A stretch of 64,000 nt of DNA from Oscillatoriaceae cyanobacterium Prado104. Lineage in GTDB: Bacteria > Cyanobacteriota > Cyanobacteriia > Cyanobacteriales > Microcoleaceae. Shown one piece after another: positions 27,509 to 36,697 of the stretch (within the stretch, counting starts at the first letter, position 1; every line of letters begins with the position of its first letter). A program made the translations under genes and the position numbers. The notes below the pieces were generated by a model. It was not told the DNA's origin. It made no database searches and saw only the letters and a list, made by a program, of their open reading frames with translations. The stretch spans positions 31,571 through 95,570 of the forward strand of contig JALOON010000034.1 in assembly GCA_025454405.1 (NCBI GenBank), given 5' to 3'.

Positions 27509-28735
27509 ATGTTCGCACTTACAGATCGCACTTCAACCCTCAAACAACCGCCTTTTACTTTCGCTATAACTGAAGAGTTATTAGCGACTTACGGTTCGCC
27601 ACTTTACGTTTATCAAAGCGATGTTTTGCGCCGGACTATCGCCCGCATTACTAACGCCATTTCTTATCCGCAAACTCAATTTTGTTTTGCCAGCGTCACG
27701 AACGGCAACATCGCCTTGCTGCAAATTTTTCAAGCTTGCGGGTGGGGATTGCACGCCAATACACCGGGAGATATTTATTTAGGAATTAAGGCGGGTTTTG
27801 CGCCCAAAAACATTGTTTACAGCGGCAGCAACCTGCACCGCAGCGAGATGGAACAAGTTCTCAGGTGGGGTGTCACAACTCTAAATTTGGACAGTCTCAG
27901 TCAGTTGCAATTGTGCTGTGAAGTTTATCAATTTTTGAGGGAAAACCAACAGGTTTTAGCACCGCCTCGTTTGGGGTTGAGATTAAATTTGCCCGAATTA
28001 ACTGGAGACAGTCGCATCGGAGTGCGATCGACCGAATTTCTTGAGGCAATTTCCATCGCTAAAGCAGCCGGATTAAAGCTTAGTGGCTTGCATTTCTATC
28101 GCGGTACTGGAACTAATTCCACCGCAGCTTTTACTCAAGTAATCGACACTGTAATTGCCATCTGCCAGCAATTGCCAGATTGGGAATATCTCGATTTTGG
28201 TGGCGGTTTTGGCTATCCATATCGCGGGGGAACGGCTTTTGATTGGGAACTGTTCGGCGCGGAATTAACTGACAGAATTAATCAGCTCGATCGCCCGATT
28301 GAATTAATTATTGAACCGGGGCGATCGGCTGTAGCGGGATGCGCTACTTTACTCGCGCGAGTTGTTTCGACAAAATGGCAGGAAGCCAAACAAATTGTCG
28401 GTGTAGATACTACGGTTGCCAATATTTCAGTACCCTCAGTTCACGGCGGTTATCGAGAAATTTGTACTTGGAATTGCCAGGATTCTCTACACCTTACCGA
28501 TGTTTGCGGCAATACTACTTATTCGCGAGATTACCTGGGAAAAAACTGTCAGTTGCCAGCTTTAGCAGTGGGAGAAATCCTGGCTATTTTAGATGTTGGC
28601 GCTTACGGATATGCGATGTCGTCGCATTTTTTACACCGTCCGAGACCAGCGGAAGTGCTGTTAGAAAATAGCCAGCACCGCCTAATTCGCCGCAGGGAAG
28701 ATTACAGAATTTTGTTAGCAAATCAAGTTTTTTGA
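27509..28735 (+). CDS. PLP-decarboxylase-fold protein (DAP/ornithine group) lacking catalytic Lys
   Basis: 408 aa. The fold-III barrel matches diaminopimelate/ornithine decarboxylases: LDFGGGFGYPY, IIEPGRSAVAG and ILDVGAYGYAMSSHF are all in place. But the PLP-lysine motif A-V-K-A-N reads ASVTNGN (Val63 at Lys), GLHFHIG reads GLHFYRG, and the C-terminal catalytic Cys motif reads GNTTYSRD. Either it is inactive as a decarboxylase or it has a new role, for example binding PLP or a product differently. It lies between two asparagine-synthetase-like genes in the same direction, which suggests one pathway. Confidence 0.8.
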   Translation: MFALTDRTSTLKQPPFTFAITEELLATYGSPLYVYQSDVLRRTIARITNAISYPQTQFCFASVTNGNIALLQIFQACGWGLHANTPGDIYLGIKAGFAPKNIVYSGSNLHRSEMEQVLRWGVTTLNLDSLSQLQLCCEVYQFLRENQQVLAPPRLGLRLNLPELTGDSRIGVRSTEFLEAISIAKAAGLKLSGLHFYRGTGTNSTAAFTQVIDTVIAICQQLPDWEYLDFGGGFGYPYRGGTAFDWELFGAELTDRINQLDRPIELIIEPGRSAVAGCATLLARVVSTKWQEAKQIVGVDTTVANISVPSVHGGYREICTWNCQDSLHLTDVCGNTTYSRDYLGKNCQLPALAVGEILAILDVGAYGYAMSSHFLHRPRPAEVLLENSQHRLIRRREDYRILLANQVF

Positions 28736-28755
28736 AAGATCGGGAGGAGATTTTT

Positions 28756-28983
28756 ATGAAGTGCATTAAATGCGGAACTGATAATAATTTAAAAACCCGC
28801 AGGGCTAAGGGCGATCGCTGCAAACAATGCAACCATCAGTTTGTTTTTGAATGGACTACTATCAATGGCGTCAAAATAACTGATGCCAGGTTTGCCAAGG
28901 CAATCGCCGATCTTTCTGTTAACGATACGCTGTTTTTTACTCACAAACAGTTAGCTTATTTTTTATGCAAGCACTTGAAGTAA
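28756..28983 (+). CDS. Zinc-ribbon fragment, 5' part of a split paralogue
   Basis: 75 aa, with GGGAGGAG seven bases before ATG 28756. CIKCGTDN and RCKQCNHQF form a zinc ribbon, then the conserved ITDARFAKAIADLSVNDTLF segment. It is nearly colinear with the first 75 residues of the intact gene at 30137, including the upstream ribosome-site region, and stops at 28983 where the intact copy continues into membrane helices. It is either a broken duplicate or a genuine two-gene arrangement with the next frame. Confidence 0.6.
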   Translation: MKCIKCGTDNNLKTRRAKGDRCKQCNHQFVFEWTTINGVKITDARFAKAIADLSVNDTLFFTHKQLAYFLCKHLK

Positions 28984-29077
28984 AAAAATCTTAGTGCCTT
29001 GTACGCATTTCAAACTAGGTCGCTCTTGATAGAGCAAATAATTTGCATGATTCACAGATCTTGGAAAGAATACTCTT

Positions 29078-30040
29078 ATGTTAGCCACAATCATTATTCT
29101 AATCGCATTCACGATTTTTTTGTTGTTTTTAAACCCATCCTTGGTTATATGTCTTTGGACGTATGTTATAATTCTGTTTGTTTTTCCTTTAAGGGGAAAA
29201 GGAGCAATAAATATCGATAAACTAACTCAAAGAGGAATCAAAAAAGAGAGAATCCAACCCAAAAACCCACCTCAAATACCCCTTGACAGAACACATGGAA
29301 CGGCTGAAGATGTTTTACTTAAATTAAATCGGTATCACTATAAATACTGGATTAATAAATGGAATGCAATCAACCCGATCGCCAAAATGCTGCCACCTCC
29401 CCACGATACCAATGAAAATGCTGCCATCAGTCCCGATGTTAGCGCTTACAGTTTCGATCGAGTGGTGGTGTGCGATCGACCGGAAATTGCCCAGTTTTTA
29501 ATCGCCAACAATTTTCACTTTGAAAACAACTGTGCAGTCCTCAGCATTACCGAATATCCTCAAAGTATCTTTGAGGCAACTATGCAAATGCTGCGCCGAA
29601 ATCCCGACTTAAAAGTTTATGCTTTGCACGATTGCAACCCCCAAGGAATAGGTTTAGCCAACCACCTGCGTACCAGTCCTAATTGGTTTGCAAATAACAG
29701 CGCGGTAATTATCGATCTTGGATTGCTGCCCCGGCAAGTTATTGCAGCGCGCCACAGTATGCTTGTTTTAAATTCTCAGGAATCTGCAGGAGAAGCAATG
29801 CAGTTGCCTCCTGAAATTCGGCAAAATTTATCCGCTGAGGAATTGCAGTGGCTTGAAGCAGGTAATTATGTAGAATTAGAATCATTTAATCCTCACAGAT
29901 TCATTCAAACTCTAGGTTTGGTAATTGCCAGTTGTTCTCGGGATTTACGACAACACAATAATAGCAGGTTTGTTGCGATCGAAGAGGAGAATATAGAAAA
30001 GTGGGATATTTATATCTATGCTGATGGCGGTTTTGGGTGA
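29078..30040 (+). CDS. Membrane protein with Toprim-like domain, 3' part of split paralogue
   Basis: 320 aa. Two N-terminal hydrophobic segments (IIILIAFTIFLLFLNPSLVI) lead to a basic linker. The C-terminal domain (about 120-305) is very similar to that of the intact paralogue: SFDRVVVCDR, CAVLSITEYP, VYALHDCNPQGIGLANHL. The alternating hydrophobic strands with HDCNPQG recall the Toprim fold of topoisomerase-VI-A-type proteins, an inference only. The membrane part differs from that of the intact copy. GGAAAG lies nine bases before the ATG. Confidence 0.6.
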   Translation: MLATIIILIAFTIFLLFLNPSLVICLWTYVIILFVFPLRGKGAINIDKLTQRGIKKERIQPKNPPQIPLDRTHGTAEDVLLKLNRYHYKYWINKWNAINPIAKMLPPPHDTNENAAISPDVSAYSFDRVVVCDRPEIAQFLIANNFHFENNCAVLSITEYPQSIFEATMQMLRRNPDLKVYALHDCNPQGIGLANHLRTSPNWFANNSAVIIDLGLLPRQVIAARHSMLVLNSQESAGEAMQLPPEIRQNLSAEELQWLEAGNYVELESFNPHRFIQTLGLVIASCSRDLRQHNNSRFVAIEEENIEKWDIYIYADGGFG

Positions 30041-30136
30041 AGTTAGTACAGCAAATTATCGCCAGATATGCCGAACAGAAAATTGCATAATTTTGTTGGT
30101 ATATCGAGTTTTTTTAATCATCAAAAGGAGATTTTT

Positions 30137-31426
30137 ATGAAGTGCATTAAATGCGGAACAGATAATAAGTTAAAAGACCGTACAGCCTGGAGAGGTCGCT
30201 GTTTAAGGTGCGGCCATCCGTTTGTTTTTGAACCGACGGCGATGAGAGATTTCAAAATAACTGACCCGTTGTTTTCCAAGGCGATCGCAGATATTTCAGT
30301 TAACGATACGCTGTTTTTTACTCCCCGACAGTTATTTTACCTTTTAGACCAGCGATCGAGGCTAAGAATATCTAATGGATTAAATGTTCCAGCCTACATA
30401 TTTATTAACATATTTTGGGGTTTCTTGTTTGGTTTTGCAGCAGCAATACTTTCGGAATTGAATGTATTTATTTTCGGAATGTTGGCAGTTAACATTGTTT
30501 TGCTATTGCTAACTTTTAGTGATATCCGTTCTAGTAAATACCTGTATCAAGAACGCCAGAATTTTGCAAGATCTTTGCAAATTTGGGGAGGAATAGTTAC
30601 GATCAATGGCCTGATTAGTAGTCTGTTATTAAATTCCTCCATGCAATTTTTATGCAGTTCTGCTTTCGGGCTGCTATCTATCTTTTTGGGAAGCCTAAAA
30701 GTTCCTAAAATAACTAAAGAAGTTATTATTACATACAGCCTGTTTCAAGACTGGATTAATAAGTGGACAGAAATCAACTCCTCGATCGCCAAAATGCTGC
30801 CATCTCCCCGCGATACCAATGAAAATGCCGCCATCAATCCCGATGTCAGCGCTTACAGTTTCGATCGAGTGGTGGTGTGCGATCGAGCGGAAATTGCCCA
30901 GTTTTTAATCGCAAATAAATTCCATTTTGAAAACAACTGTGCGGTGCTCAGCGTTACCGGATATCCTCAAAATATCTTTGATACAACGATGCAAATGCTG
31001 CGCCGCAATCCCGACTTAAAAGTGTACGCTTTGCACGATTGCAGCCCCCGAGGAATTGGTTTAGTTAACCACCTGCGCACCAGTCATAATTGGTTCCCAG
31101 ATAACAGCACAATAATTATTGATATCGGACTGCTACCCCGACAAATTATGGTGGCTGGCAGCAATATGTTTGTGCTAAATTCAGAGAGTTCGGCACGAGA
31201 TGCTAGAGAACTGCCGTCAGGAATTCGCCAAGATTTCTCTTCTGAAGAATTGCAGTGGTTGGAGTCAGGTAATTATGTAGAACTGGAATCGTTTAGCCCT
31301 CAAAAAATCATTCAAATTCTGAATCTAGGCATTGCCGGCAGTCGAGATTTAGACAGCGATGATAGTGGCTTGATTCTGGTAGGGGATGCGGGTAGTTCTA
31401 TCTATGTTGTTGACAGTTTTGGTTGA
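30137..31426 (+). CDS. Zinc-ribbon, three-helix membrane, Toprim-like protein (intact copy)
   Basis: 429 aa from ATG 30137 with AAAGGAG seven bases upstream; the frame extends to 30068 but the earlier start lacks this signal. Domains in order: zinc ribbon (CIKCGTDN / RCLRCGHPF, 1-30), conserved DISVNDTLFF segment, three or four transmembrane helices (about 90-200), and a cytosolic domain with FDRVVVCDRAEIAQFLIAN, CAVLSVTGYP and VYALHDCSPRGIGL. The domain order suggests a membrane-anchored nucleotide- or nucleic-acid-related protein. Function unknown. Its neighbour upstream is a split duplicate. Confidence 0.7.
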   Translation: MKCIKCGTDNKLKDRTAWRGRCLRCGHPFVFEPTAMRDFKITDPLFSKAIADISVNDTLFFTPRQLFYLLDQRSRLRISNGLNVPAYIFINIFWGFLFGFAAAILSELNVFIFGMLAVNIVLLLLTFSDIRSSKYLYQERQNFARSLQIWGGIVTINGLISSLLLNSSMQFLCSSAFGLLSIFLGSLKVPKITKEVIITYSLFQDWINKWTEINSSIAKMLPSPRDTNENAAINPDVSAYSFDRVVVCDRAEIAQFLIANKFHFENNCAVLSVTGYPQNIFDTTMQMLRRNPDLKVYALHDCSPRGIGLVNHLRTSHNWFPDNSTIIIDIGLLPRQIMVAGSNMFVLNSESSARDARELPSGIRQDFSSEELQWLESGNYVELESFSPQKIIQILNLGIAGSRDLDSDDSGLILVGDAGSSIYVVDSFG

Positions 31427-31492
31427 GGTTTGTAGGGATGCACTTAGCAGGGGTTCCGCATCTCACTCTACTTAACGTAACAAGCAGCATCC

Positions 31493-31702
31493 GGCAGGGG
31501 TTTAAACCCCTGCCTCAAAGCGAAAGTCCTCTAAAAGAGGACTAATAGACATCTCCAAAGACGAATAAACATCTCCAAATGAGAACATGAAACCCTTTTT
31601 TTGCCCGATCGGAAATCTAATTTATTGGTCTGGATAATAAATTAATTCTTCAGTCCTCTTTGAGAGGACTTTCGCTATTAGCCAGGGGTTTAAACCCCTG
31701 GC
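31493..31702. repeat. Nested-palindrome inverted repeat element (MITE-like)
   Basis: Two 52-bp arms (31493-31544, 31651-31702) are inverted copies of each other. Each arm itself contains two palindromes, CAGGGGTTTAAACCCCTG and AGTCCTCT..AGAGGACT. A 106-bp AT-rich centre separates them. This has the geometry of a non-autonomous mobile element between the Toprim-like gene and the second ligase. No coding frame is inside. Confidence 0.75.
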
Positions 31703-31777
31703 GGTGTTTGGGGTTAATCGATATTTCGGACTTCGGTAAAATTTGACAATACTTAGAAACATATTGAGGTGCCAAAA

Positions 31778-33532
31778 ATGTTTTTTCTAAAACCATTCCT
31801 AAGTTCCAAAAGCCACACGCAACAACCCTCTCTCTCTCCAAATTCTGAGGTTGAATCTGCCTCAAATTGGCGGATAGCTTGGGGTAAACTAGATGCGATC
31901 GACCAACATACAACAGCTTGGCGTGAAGGTAAAATTGCAATTATTTGCTCGAGTCCCCAAACTCAAATAATTCTCAGTCCCTCAAAACAATTTGTTGTAG
32001 TGGGCGATATTTGGCTGAGCAACAGATTGGAATTGCTGGAAAAAAGGGGGATTCCTGCTAGTAATTGGCAGGGTTGCGATCGCCAATTAATCGCTCGATT
32101 GTGGGAACGTTGGGGAGTTGCATGTTTGCCGCTATTGGCGGGTATGTTTTGCTTTGCAATTTGGGATCGAGAAAGTCAAATTTTGCGGCTGGTGCGCGAT
32201 CGCGCGGGGGCACGAACTCTCTACTATACTAATGCTGGCGCGACTCGTTGGATTGCTCCTCAATTGCGCGCGATCGCACCTTACCGTTCCAGCGAACTCG
32301 ACCTCGTAGCCCTGCGAGATTACCTCTGTTGTTCCTTCGTTCCGGGCGATCGAACCCTCTGGCAACAAGTGCGAGAACTCCGTCCAGGAAGCATTTTAAG
32401 CTTCCCTGACGGCACGATTTCCGCTTACTGGGAACTCCGAGAACAAGTTGTCGAAGCCGCGCAATCTTTAGCATGGCACGGCGCGAGATTGCGCTCTCTT
32501 TTAGATGAAATTATCCGAGAATATTTCCCAGCAAATCAACCTGTAGGCGTCTTTCTTTCCGGCGGGTTAGACTCTAGCTGCATTGCGGCTTTAGCAGCTA
32601 AATTGCACGATCGAACCGTTCATACTTACTCAATTCATTTCGGTGCAGATACCCCCAACGAATTAGAGTTTTCCAGTTTAGTTGCCCGCCACTGCAACAC
32701 CGAACACCATATTTTAGAAATTACCTTTCGGGATATGTGGGAAAAGTTGCCAGAAACAATGGCTTATTTAGACGATCCGATCGGCGATCCGTTGACAGTA
32801 CCCAACTTATTATTAGGAAAATTAGCCCGAGAATCTGTCGGAGTTGTCCTCAACGGCGAAGGTGGCGATCCCTGTTTTGGCGGACCGAAAAATCAACCGA
32901 TGTTAATTAACAGCTTGTACAATTCTGTCACTAATTTAGATGCGCTGCCAGCGTATTTAATGTCATTTAAAAAGTGCGCTGCGGATTTGGCGCACCTGTT
33001 AAAACCGGAAATTTTGGCGGCGGTAAAAACAGAACCTTCAGTATTTACTGCGGATTTGAATGCTAGTGGAAATTATCTCAATCGATTGATGGTGTTAAAT
33101 ATTAAATTCAAGGGAGCAGACCAGATTTTAACTAAAGTGAATAACTTAACTCAAGCAGCAGGTTTGCACGGGCGATCGCCCCTTTTTGACCCGCGAATAG
33201 TCGATTTGAGCATGACCGTACCGCCGGAGTACAAACTATCGGGAGTTGTGGAAAAAGCAGTGTTAAAACAAGCAGTTGCTAACCTGTTGCCAGCCGAAAT
33301 TTTAGACCGACCGAAAAGTGGCATGATGGTGCCCGTACAGTTGGGATTTAAGAAATTTTGGCAGCGAGAATCTAGGAATTTGTTGCTGTCAAAAAAAGCC
33401 GCGATCGCTCCTTATTTTCAGCGAGAACAGATCGATCGATGGTTGGATTATCAAGGGGATACTTGGGGGCGTTACGGCGTTAAACTTTGGCTGTTGGCGA
33501 GTTTAGAAATTTGGCTGCAAAACAATAAGTAA
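31778..33532 (+). CDS. Second asparagine-synthetase-like amide ligase (glutaminase Cys absent)
   Basis: About 584 aa from ATG 31778, with GAGG at 31766-31769 preferred over GTG 31769. The N-terminal half keeps Ntn-like elements (MFCFAIWDRESQ, RDRAGARTLYY, YLCCSFVPGDRTLW) but starts MFFLKP, with no Cys2. The C-terminal half has the ATP-PPi loop VGVFLSGGLDSSCIAALAA, the acidic NGEGGDPCFGG motif and GRSPLFDPRIV. It is paralogous to 25610. Loss of the amidotransferase nucleophile in both suggests that ammonia is not supplied from glutamine and another amine is used. Confidence 0.8.
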   Translation: MFFLKPFLSSKSHTQQPSLSPNSEVESASNWRIAWGKLDAIDQHTTAWREGKIAIICSSPQTQIILSPSKQFVVVGDIWLSNRLELLEKRGIPASNWQGCDRQLIARLWERWGVACLPLLAGMFCFAIWDRESQILRLVRDRAGARTLYYTNAGATRWIAPQLRAIAPYRSSELDLVALRDYLCCSFVPGDRTLWQQVRELRPGSILSFPDGTISAYWELREQVVEAAQSLAWHGARLRSLLDEIIREYFPANQPVGVFLSGGLDSSCIAALAAKLHDRTVHTYSIHFGADTPNELEFSSLVARHCNTEHHILEITFRDMWEKLPETMAYLDDPIGDPLTVPNLLLGKLARESVGVVLNGEGGDPCFGGPKNQPMLINSLYNSVTNLDALPAYLMSFKKCAADLAHLLKPEILAAVKTEPSVFTADLNASGNYLNRLMVLNIKFKGADQILTKVNNLTQAAGLHGRSPLFDPRIVDLSMTVPPEYKLSGVVEKAVLKQAVANLLPAEILDRPKSGMMVPVQLGFKKFWQRESRNLLLSKKAAIAPYFQREQIDRWLDYQGDTWGRYGVKLWLLASLEIWLQNNK

Positions 33533-33774
33533 ATAGTAAATAGTTGATAGTTCATAGTTGATAGTTGATAGTTGACGGTGAGGTTTTTAAACAGTTTTCA
33601 ATAACCTGTAGGGGCGGGTTCGCCAACAGCCTTAAAAGTAGCAAACAATTTATATAAACCCGCCCTCCCCCGCGGAAAATTCCCGATCGAGGCTCCGTGC
33701 GAGATATGAGGATTAACAAACCCGGATTTGAGATAAGGTGCGCGCAGCGCGCACCTTACCAACCCGTAAAAAGT
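33533..33774. repeat. Spacer with TTGATAG heptads and GGCGGGTT element
   Basis: AGTTGATAGTTCATAGTTGATAG heptads (about 33541-33578), then TAGGGGCGGGTTCGCC / AACCCGCCC (33608-33665) and a GTGCGCGCAGCGCGCACC palindrome (33739-33756) that may act as a transcription terminator for the convergent genes. Confidence 0.65.
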
Positions 33775-34599
33775 TTACCGCCCGCTAGCTAAAACCTCCC
33801 GCAATTTACGATCGCCCCGCGATTTATCCTGAAGTTCTGGAGTCGCCATCCGCAACACAAAATCTAGCAGCCAAGGGGCAATTCGGTGACACCAAACTGC
33901 TAGATGACTTTGATATCCTACCAAAATTTCTGGCGCATCTTTGTGCAATCCCGCGACAAGTGCTATGGCAACTTTTTCGGGAGTTGTTGGCACTACCCAC
34001 CGGAATTGCTGCAAGTCTCGCACCATGTCGGTATCTGTGAGAGATGGCAGCAAAGCAATGACTCGAACATTGTACGGAGTTAACTCGCTGCGCAAAGCTT
34101 GGGTGAATCCCAAAATGGCAAATTTGGTTGCCGAATAAGTCGCCATTGTTGGAGCGGCAATTTTGCCCATCAAACTCGAAACATTGACAATTGTTCCATC
34201 TTTTTGAGCTGCCATCCGGCGCGCGATCGAACGAGTAATTGTGTAAGTTCCGAGTAAATTCAAAGCAATTTCTTCCTCGATTAACGGTAGCGGAGAACGC
34301 AAAAATGATGCTTGGTGGGCGACGCCGGCACAGTTAATTAACAGGTGAATCGGGCCGCAGTCCCGCCAAGCTTGCGCGATCGCAATATTCACCGCTACGG
34401 AATGGGTTAAATCTAAAGCTAATGGAACTGCTTCTACTCCAAAAACTTCGATTTCGGCGGCCAATTCAACTAACTGCTGTCGGTTGCGAGCTAGAATCAA
34501 CAAACGTTTGACTCCTTGACGCGCTAATTCAAGGGCGATCGATCGCCCAATACCGCGCGAAGCTCCTGTAACTAGAGCTGTTTTTCCTTGAAGTTGCAT
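33775..34599 (-). CDS. Short-chain dehydrogenase/reductase
   Basis: 274 aa classical SDR. The N-terminal TGASRGIG binds NAD(P), LINCAGVA and NVSSLMG follow, and the YSATK catalytic Tyr-Lys pair is near residue 154. ALVTGASRGIGRSIALELAR and ARN at the end of strand 2 suggest NADP preference. The hydrophobic C-terminus (IAPWLLDFVLRMA) could associate with membrane. The substrate is not determinable; lipid or retinoid/apocarotenoid-like carbonyls are conceivable because a carotenoid oxygenase is next on the same strand, about 600 bases upstream. Confidence 0.85.
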   Translation of the reverse strand: MQLQGKTALVTGASRGIGRSIALELARQGVKRLLILARNRQQLVELAAEIEVFGVEAVPLALDLTHSVAVNIAIAQAWRDCGPIHLLINCAGVAHQASFLRSPLPLIEEEIALNLLGTYTITRSIARRMAAQKDGTIVNVSSLMGKIAAPTMATYSATKFAILGFTQALRSELTPYNVRVIALLPSLTDTDMVRDLQQFRWVVPTTPEKVAIALVAGLHKDAPEILVGYQSHLAVWCHRIAPWLLDFVLRMATPELQDKSRGDRKLREVLASGR

Positions 34600-35190
34600 T
34601 GATTAAACCCTCTGGTTGATGTTCGCGGCAGCGCGTATTTATGAGTTGGAGTTGCGATCTGGGAACAGGCTATTTAGTTCGATCGCCCGAATTTATTTGT
34701 GGAGTTAACTCCCTACTCATAACTTTTGAATCGCCAACGCGCCCGCGAGTTGAACTAAACTTTGGTTTGCTAGAAATCGATCGGAAATTAGATAGGTCAA
34801 CATCTTTCAAGCCGACAAACTTGATAAGCGAAAACCTTATCTGGAATCAGACAATCGCACTTGCTTTTTGTGTCTTGCAGAGCATAAGTTTGATGCCTCC
34901 TAGATGGCGAGCAATTTCTTCTCTAAGCACACCTTAACAACTCCAGCTAGAAGCTGCAACAAATTTTAATAAATCTTCCGCAACACTTCTTTACAATTTT
35001 CTCATAAGCTTGGACTCTCGTGCATTTTGACGCGCTACTCATAGCAGTAATGTCGCCGGTTAAGTTCGTAGTGTGGACTAAAGTCCGCAAAAAAGAGCGG
35101 ACTGAAGTCCGCACTACGAACAACAAATTAGTAACTTGCATTTTAGTCCGCAAAAAAGAGCGGACTGAAGTCCACACTACGAACGATAAA
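34600..35190. repeat. Spacer with TAGTGTGGAC...GTCCGCAC hairpins
   Basis: 35064-35185 holds two copies of a hairpin unit, GTTCGTAGTGTGGAC / GTCCACACTACGAAC, enclosing GTCCGCAAAAAAGAGCGGAC stems. It is the cyanobacterial GGACTGAAGTCC-type dispersed repeat also seen near 17340 and 49545. The rest (34600-35060) has a 98-codon open frame with no coding character. Confidence 0.65.
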
Positions 35191-36624
35191 TCAGACTGCC
35201 GGTTTCCAAGTGCCGTGAAAGCCTAAAGGTATCACAAAGGGCAATTGTAGCTTGCAAATCGGTGCCCGATCGAGCCTATCGCTGTCCCAGATCCAGACTT
35301 CGCTGCTGTCATAATTCCCGTCGTAAACAACAGTTAAAATCCAACCTTTTTCGGAGGAAGTATCGGGAACAAAAATCGGTTCTCCGGGGTAGCAATTTGC
35401 ACCGCAGTCGGCAATTATGAAGGTATCAGTTTGCGTGTCAAAACGGGCGATCGCTTCGTAACGTTCCCCTACAATATCCGCTCCCGGACGGCAGGTTGCC
35501 AGATAAATATAGCGCGATTCTTGACCGATTTCTGAAGCAGGTACAACCGGAAATTCGCAAGGTTTATCCAGCAATTCTTCATCTGCTATCACCTTGCCAG
35601 TTTGAGGGTTGAGGTAAATCCGCCACAAAGAACCCTCCGCGTCGGTGCGAGTTTCACCTGTTGCTACTTCTTTCAGTCGCTGATTGCTTTTAAAATCTGG
35701 AAAGCGCACCAAATCAATTTTTACCAAACCATCGGCCCCGATAAAACCATTAGCAAAATGCCACTGATACCAAGGATCGGCTTCGCTGCGACTGACTAAA
35801 GCCAAAGTTTCCGAATCAAAAACTAATATCTGAGTTCCCAATTGCGGTTTCCATTCAAATGAGTCGCCATAACAGCTAAGTTTCGCTAGCGCGGGCGCGA
35901 AATTCAGTCGCACAGGCGATATGCAAAATATCAAGTATTTTCCAGCTAAAGCAAAATCGTGTAGCAGGGGAATTCCATCTAATTTAACTGTTGCTTTTCG
36001 GACGATTTTACCGATATTATTGCTTTGATAAACATTCAACTTTGTAGAGATGCCGGGGGTAACTCCAAAGTTAAAAATATTGCCAGTAATCGGATCGCGC
36101 TTGGCGTGAGCGGAATAGCTAAATCCCATATTTCTACAGCCTAAATTGTCAATTCCGCGCGTTTCCAAAGTTTGCAAATCGAGGGCGTGAGGCGGTCCAC
36201 CTTCCCACAAAGCTAACAGCCGATCTGGCAACGCTAAAACCGATGTATTGGCGGTATTCTTAACAGGTTGCATCCACCGCAGCCATAGAGGACTGGGCGG
36301 CATCGTCCCGTAATTAGTGTAGAGAAATTTATTAGCTTTTTCTTCAGCTAGATATCCTGCTGTTTGTACGTAACGATACACTCCAGCCGCGCCCGCACCA
36401 GTAAAATGCACTGCCAAAATAGCACCGTCGCCGTCAAACCAATGTCCGGCACTTACACCGCCGCGTTCCAAGCGTGCGGGTCCGTTGCGGTAAAGAGTCC
36501 CCCGCAATCCATCAGGAATTTTGCCGCTTTTGACTGATAGCTGAGTCAGCGGAAACTCTACTGCCGGGCGGGCTAAAGCTTTAGCCCAGGATTTTCTGGT
36601 TGGTATTTTACTTGCTGTTTTCAT
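35191..36624 (-). CDS. Carotenoid cleavage oxygenase (RPE65/ACO family)
   Basis: 477 aa non-heme iron dioxygenase. The four conserved iron-binding histidines occur in SAHAKRDPITG, LLHDFALAG, WHFANGFIG and, near the C-terminus, LGFHGTWKP. The start LRGTLYRNGPARLERGG with GHWFDGDGAI is the family's N-terminal signature. Members cleave carotenoids or apocarotenoids oxidatively; cyanobacterial homologues make retinal from apocarotenals. It is full length. Divergent from the LD-carboxypeptidase. Confidence 0.9.
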   Translation of the reverse strand: MKTASKIPTRKSWAKALARPAVEFPLTQLSVKSGKIPDGLRGTLYRNGPARLERGGVSAGHWFDGDGAILAVHFTGAGAAGVYRYVQTAGYLAEEKANKFLYTNYGTMPPSPLWLRWMQPVKNTANTSVLALPDRLLALWEGGPPHALDLQTLETRGIDNLGCRNMGFSYSAHAKRDPITGNIFNFGVTPGISTKLNVYQSNNIGKIVRKATVKLDGIPLLHDFALAGKYLIFCISPVRLNFAPALAKLSCYGDSFEWKPQLGTQILVFDSETLALVSRSEADPWYQWHFANGFIGADGLVKIDLVRFPDFKSNQRLKEVATGETRTDAEGSLWRIYLNPQTGKVIADEELLDKPCEFPVVPASEIGQESRYIYLATCRPGADIVGERYEAIARFDTQTDTFIIADCGANCYPGEPIFVPDTSSEKGWILTVVYDGNYDSSEVWIWDSDRLDRAPICKLQLPFVIPLGFHGTWKPAV

Positions 36625-36697
36625 TGAGCCCTGACAACTTTTAATAGAGATATTGCAAATTTAGCTATAGAATTATAGCACAAATTACCTAACAACT

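Noticed and set aside
34641..34937. 98-codon plus-strand frame between SDR and the repeat hairpins
   Set aside because: No ribosome site, no domain pattern and odd composition; likely chance.
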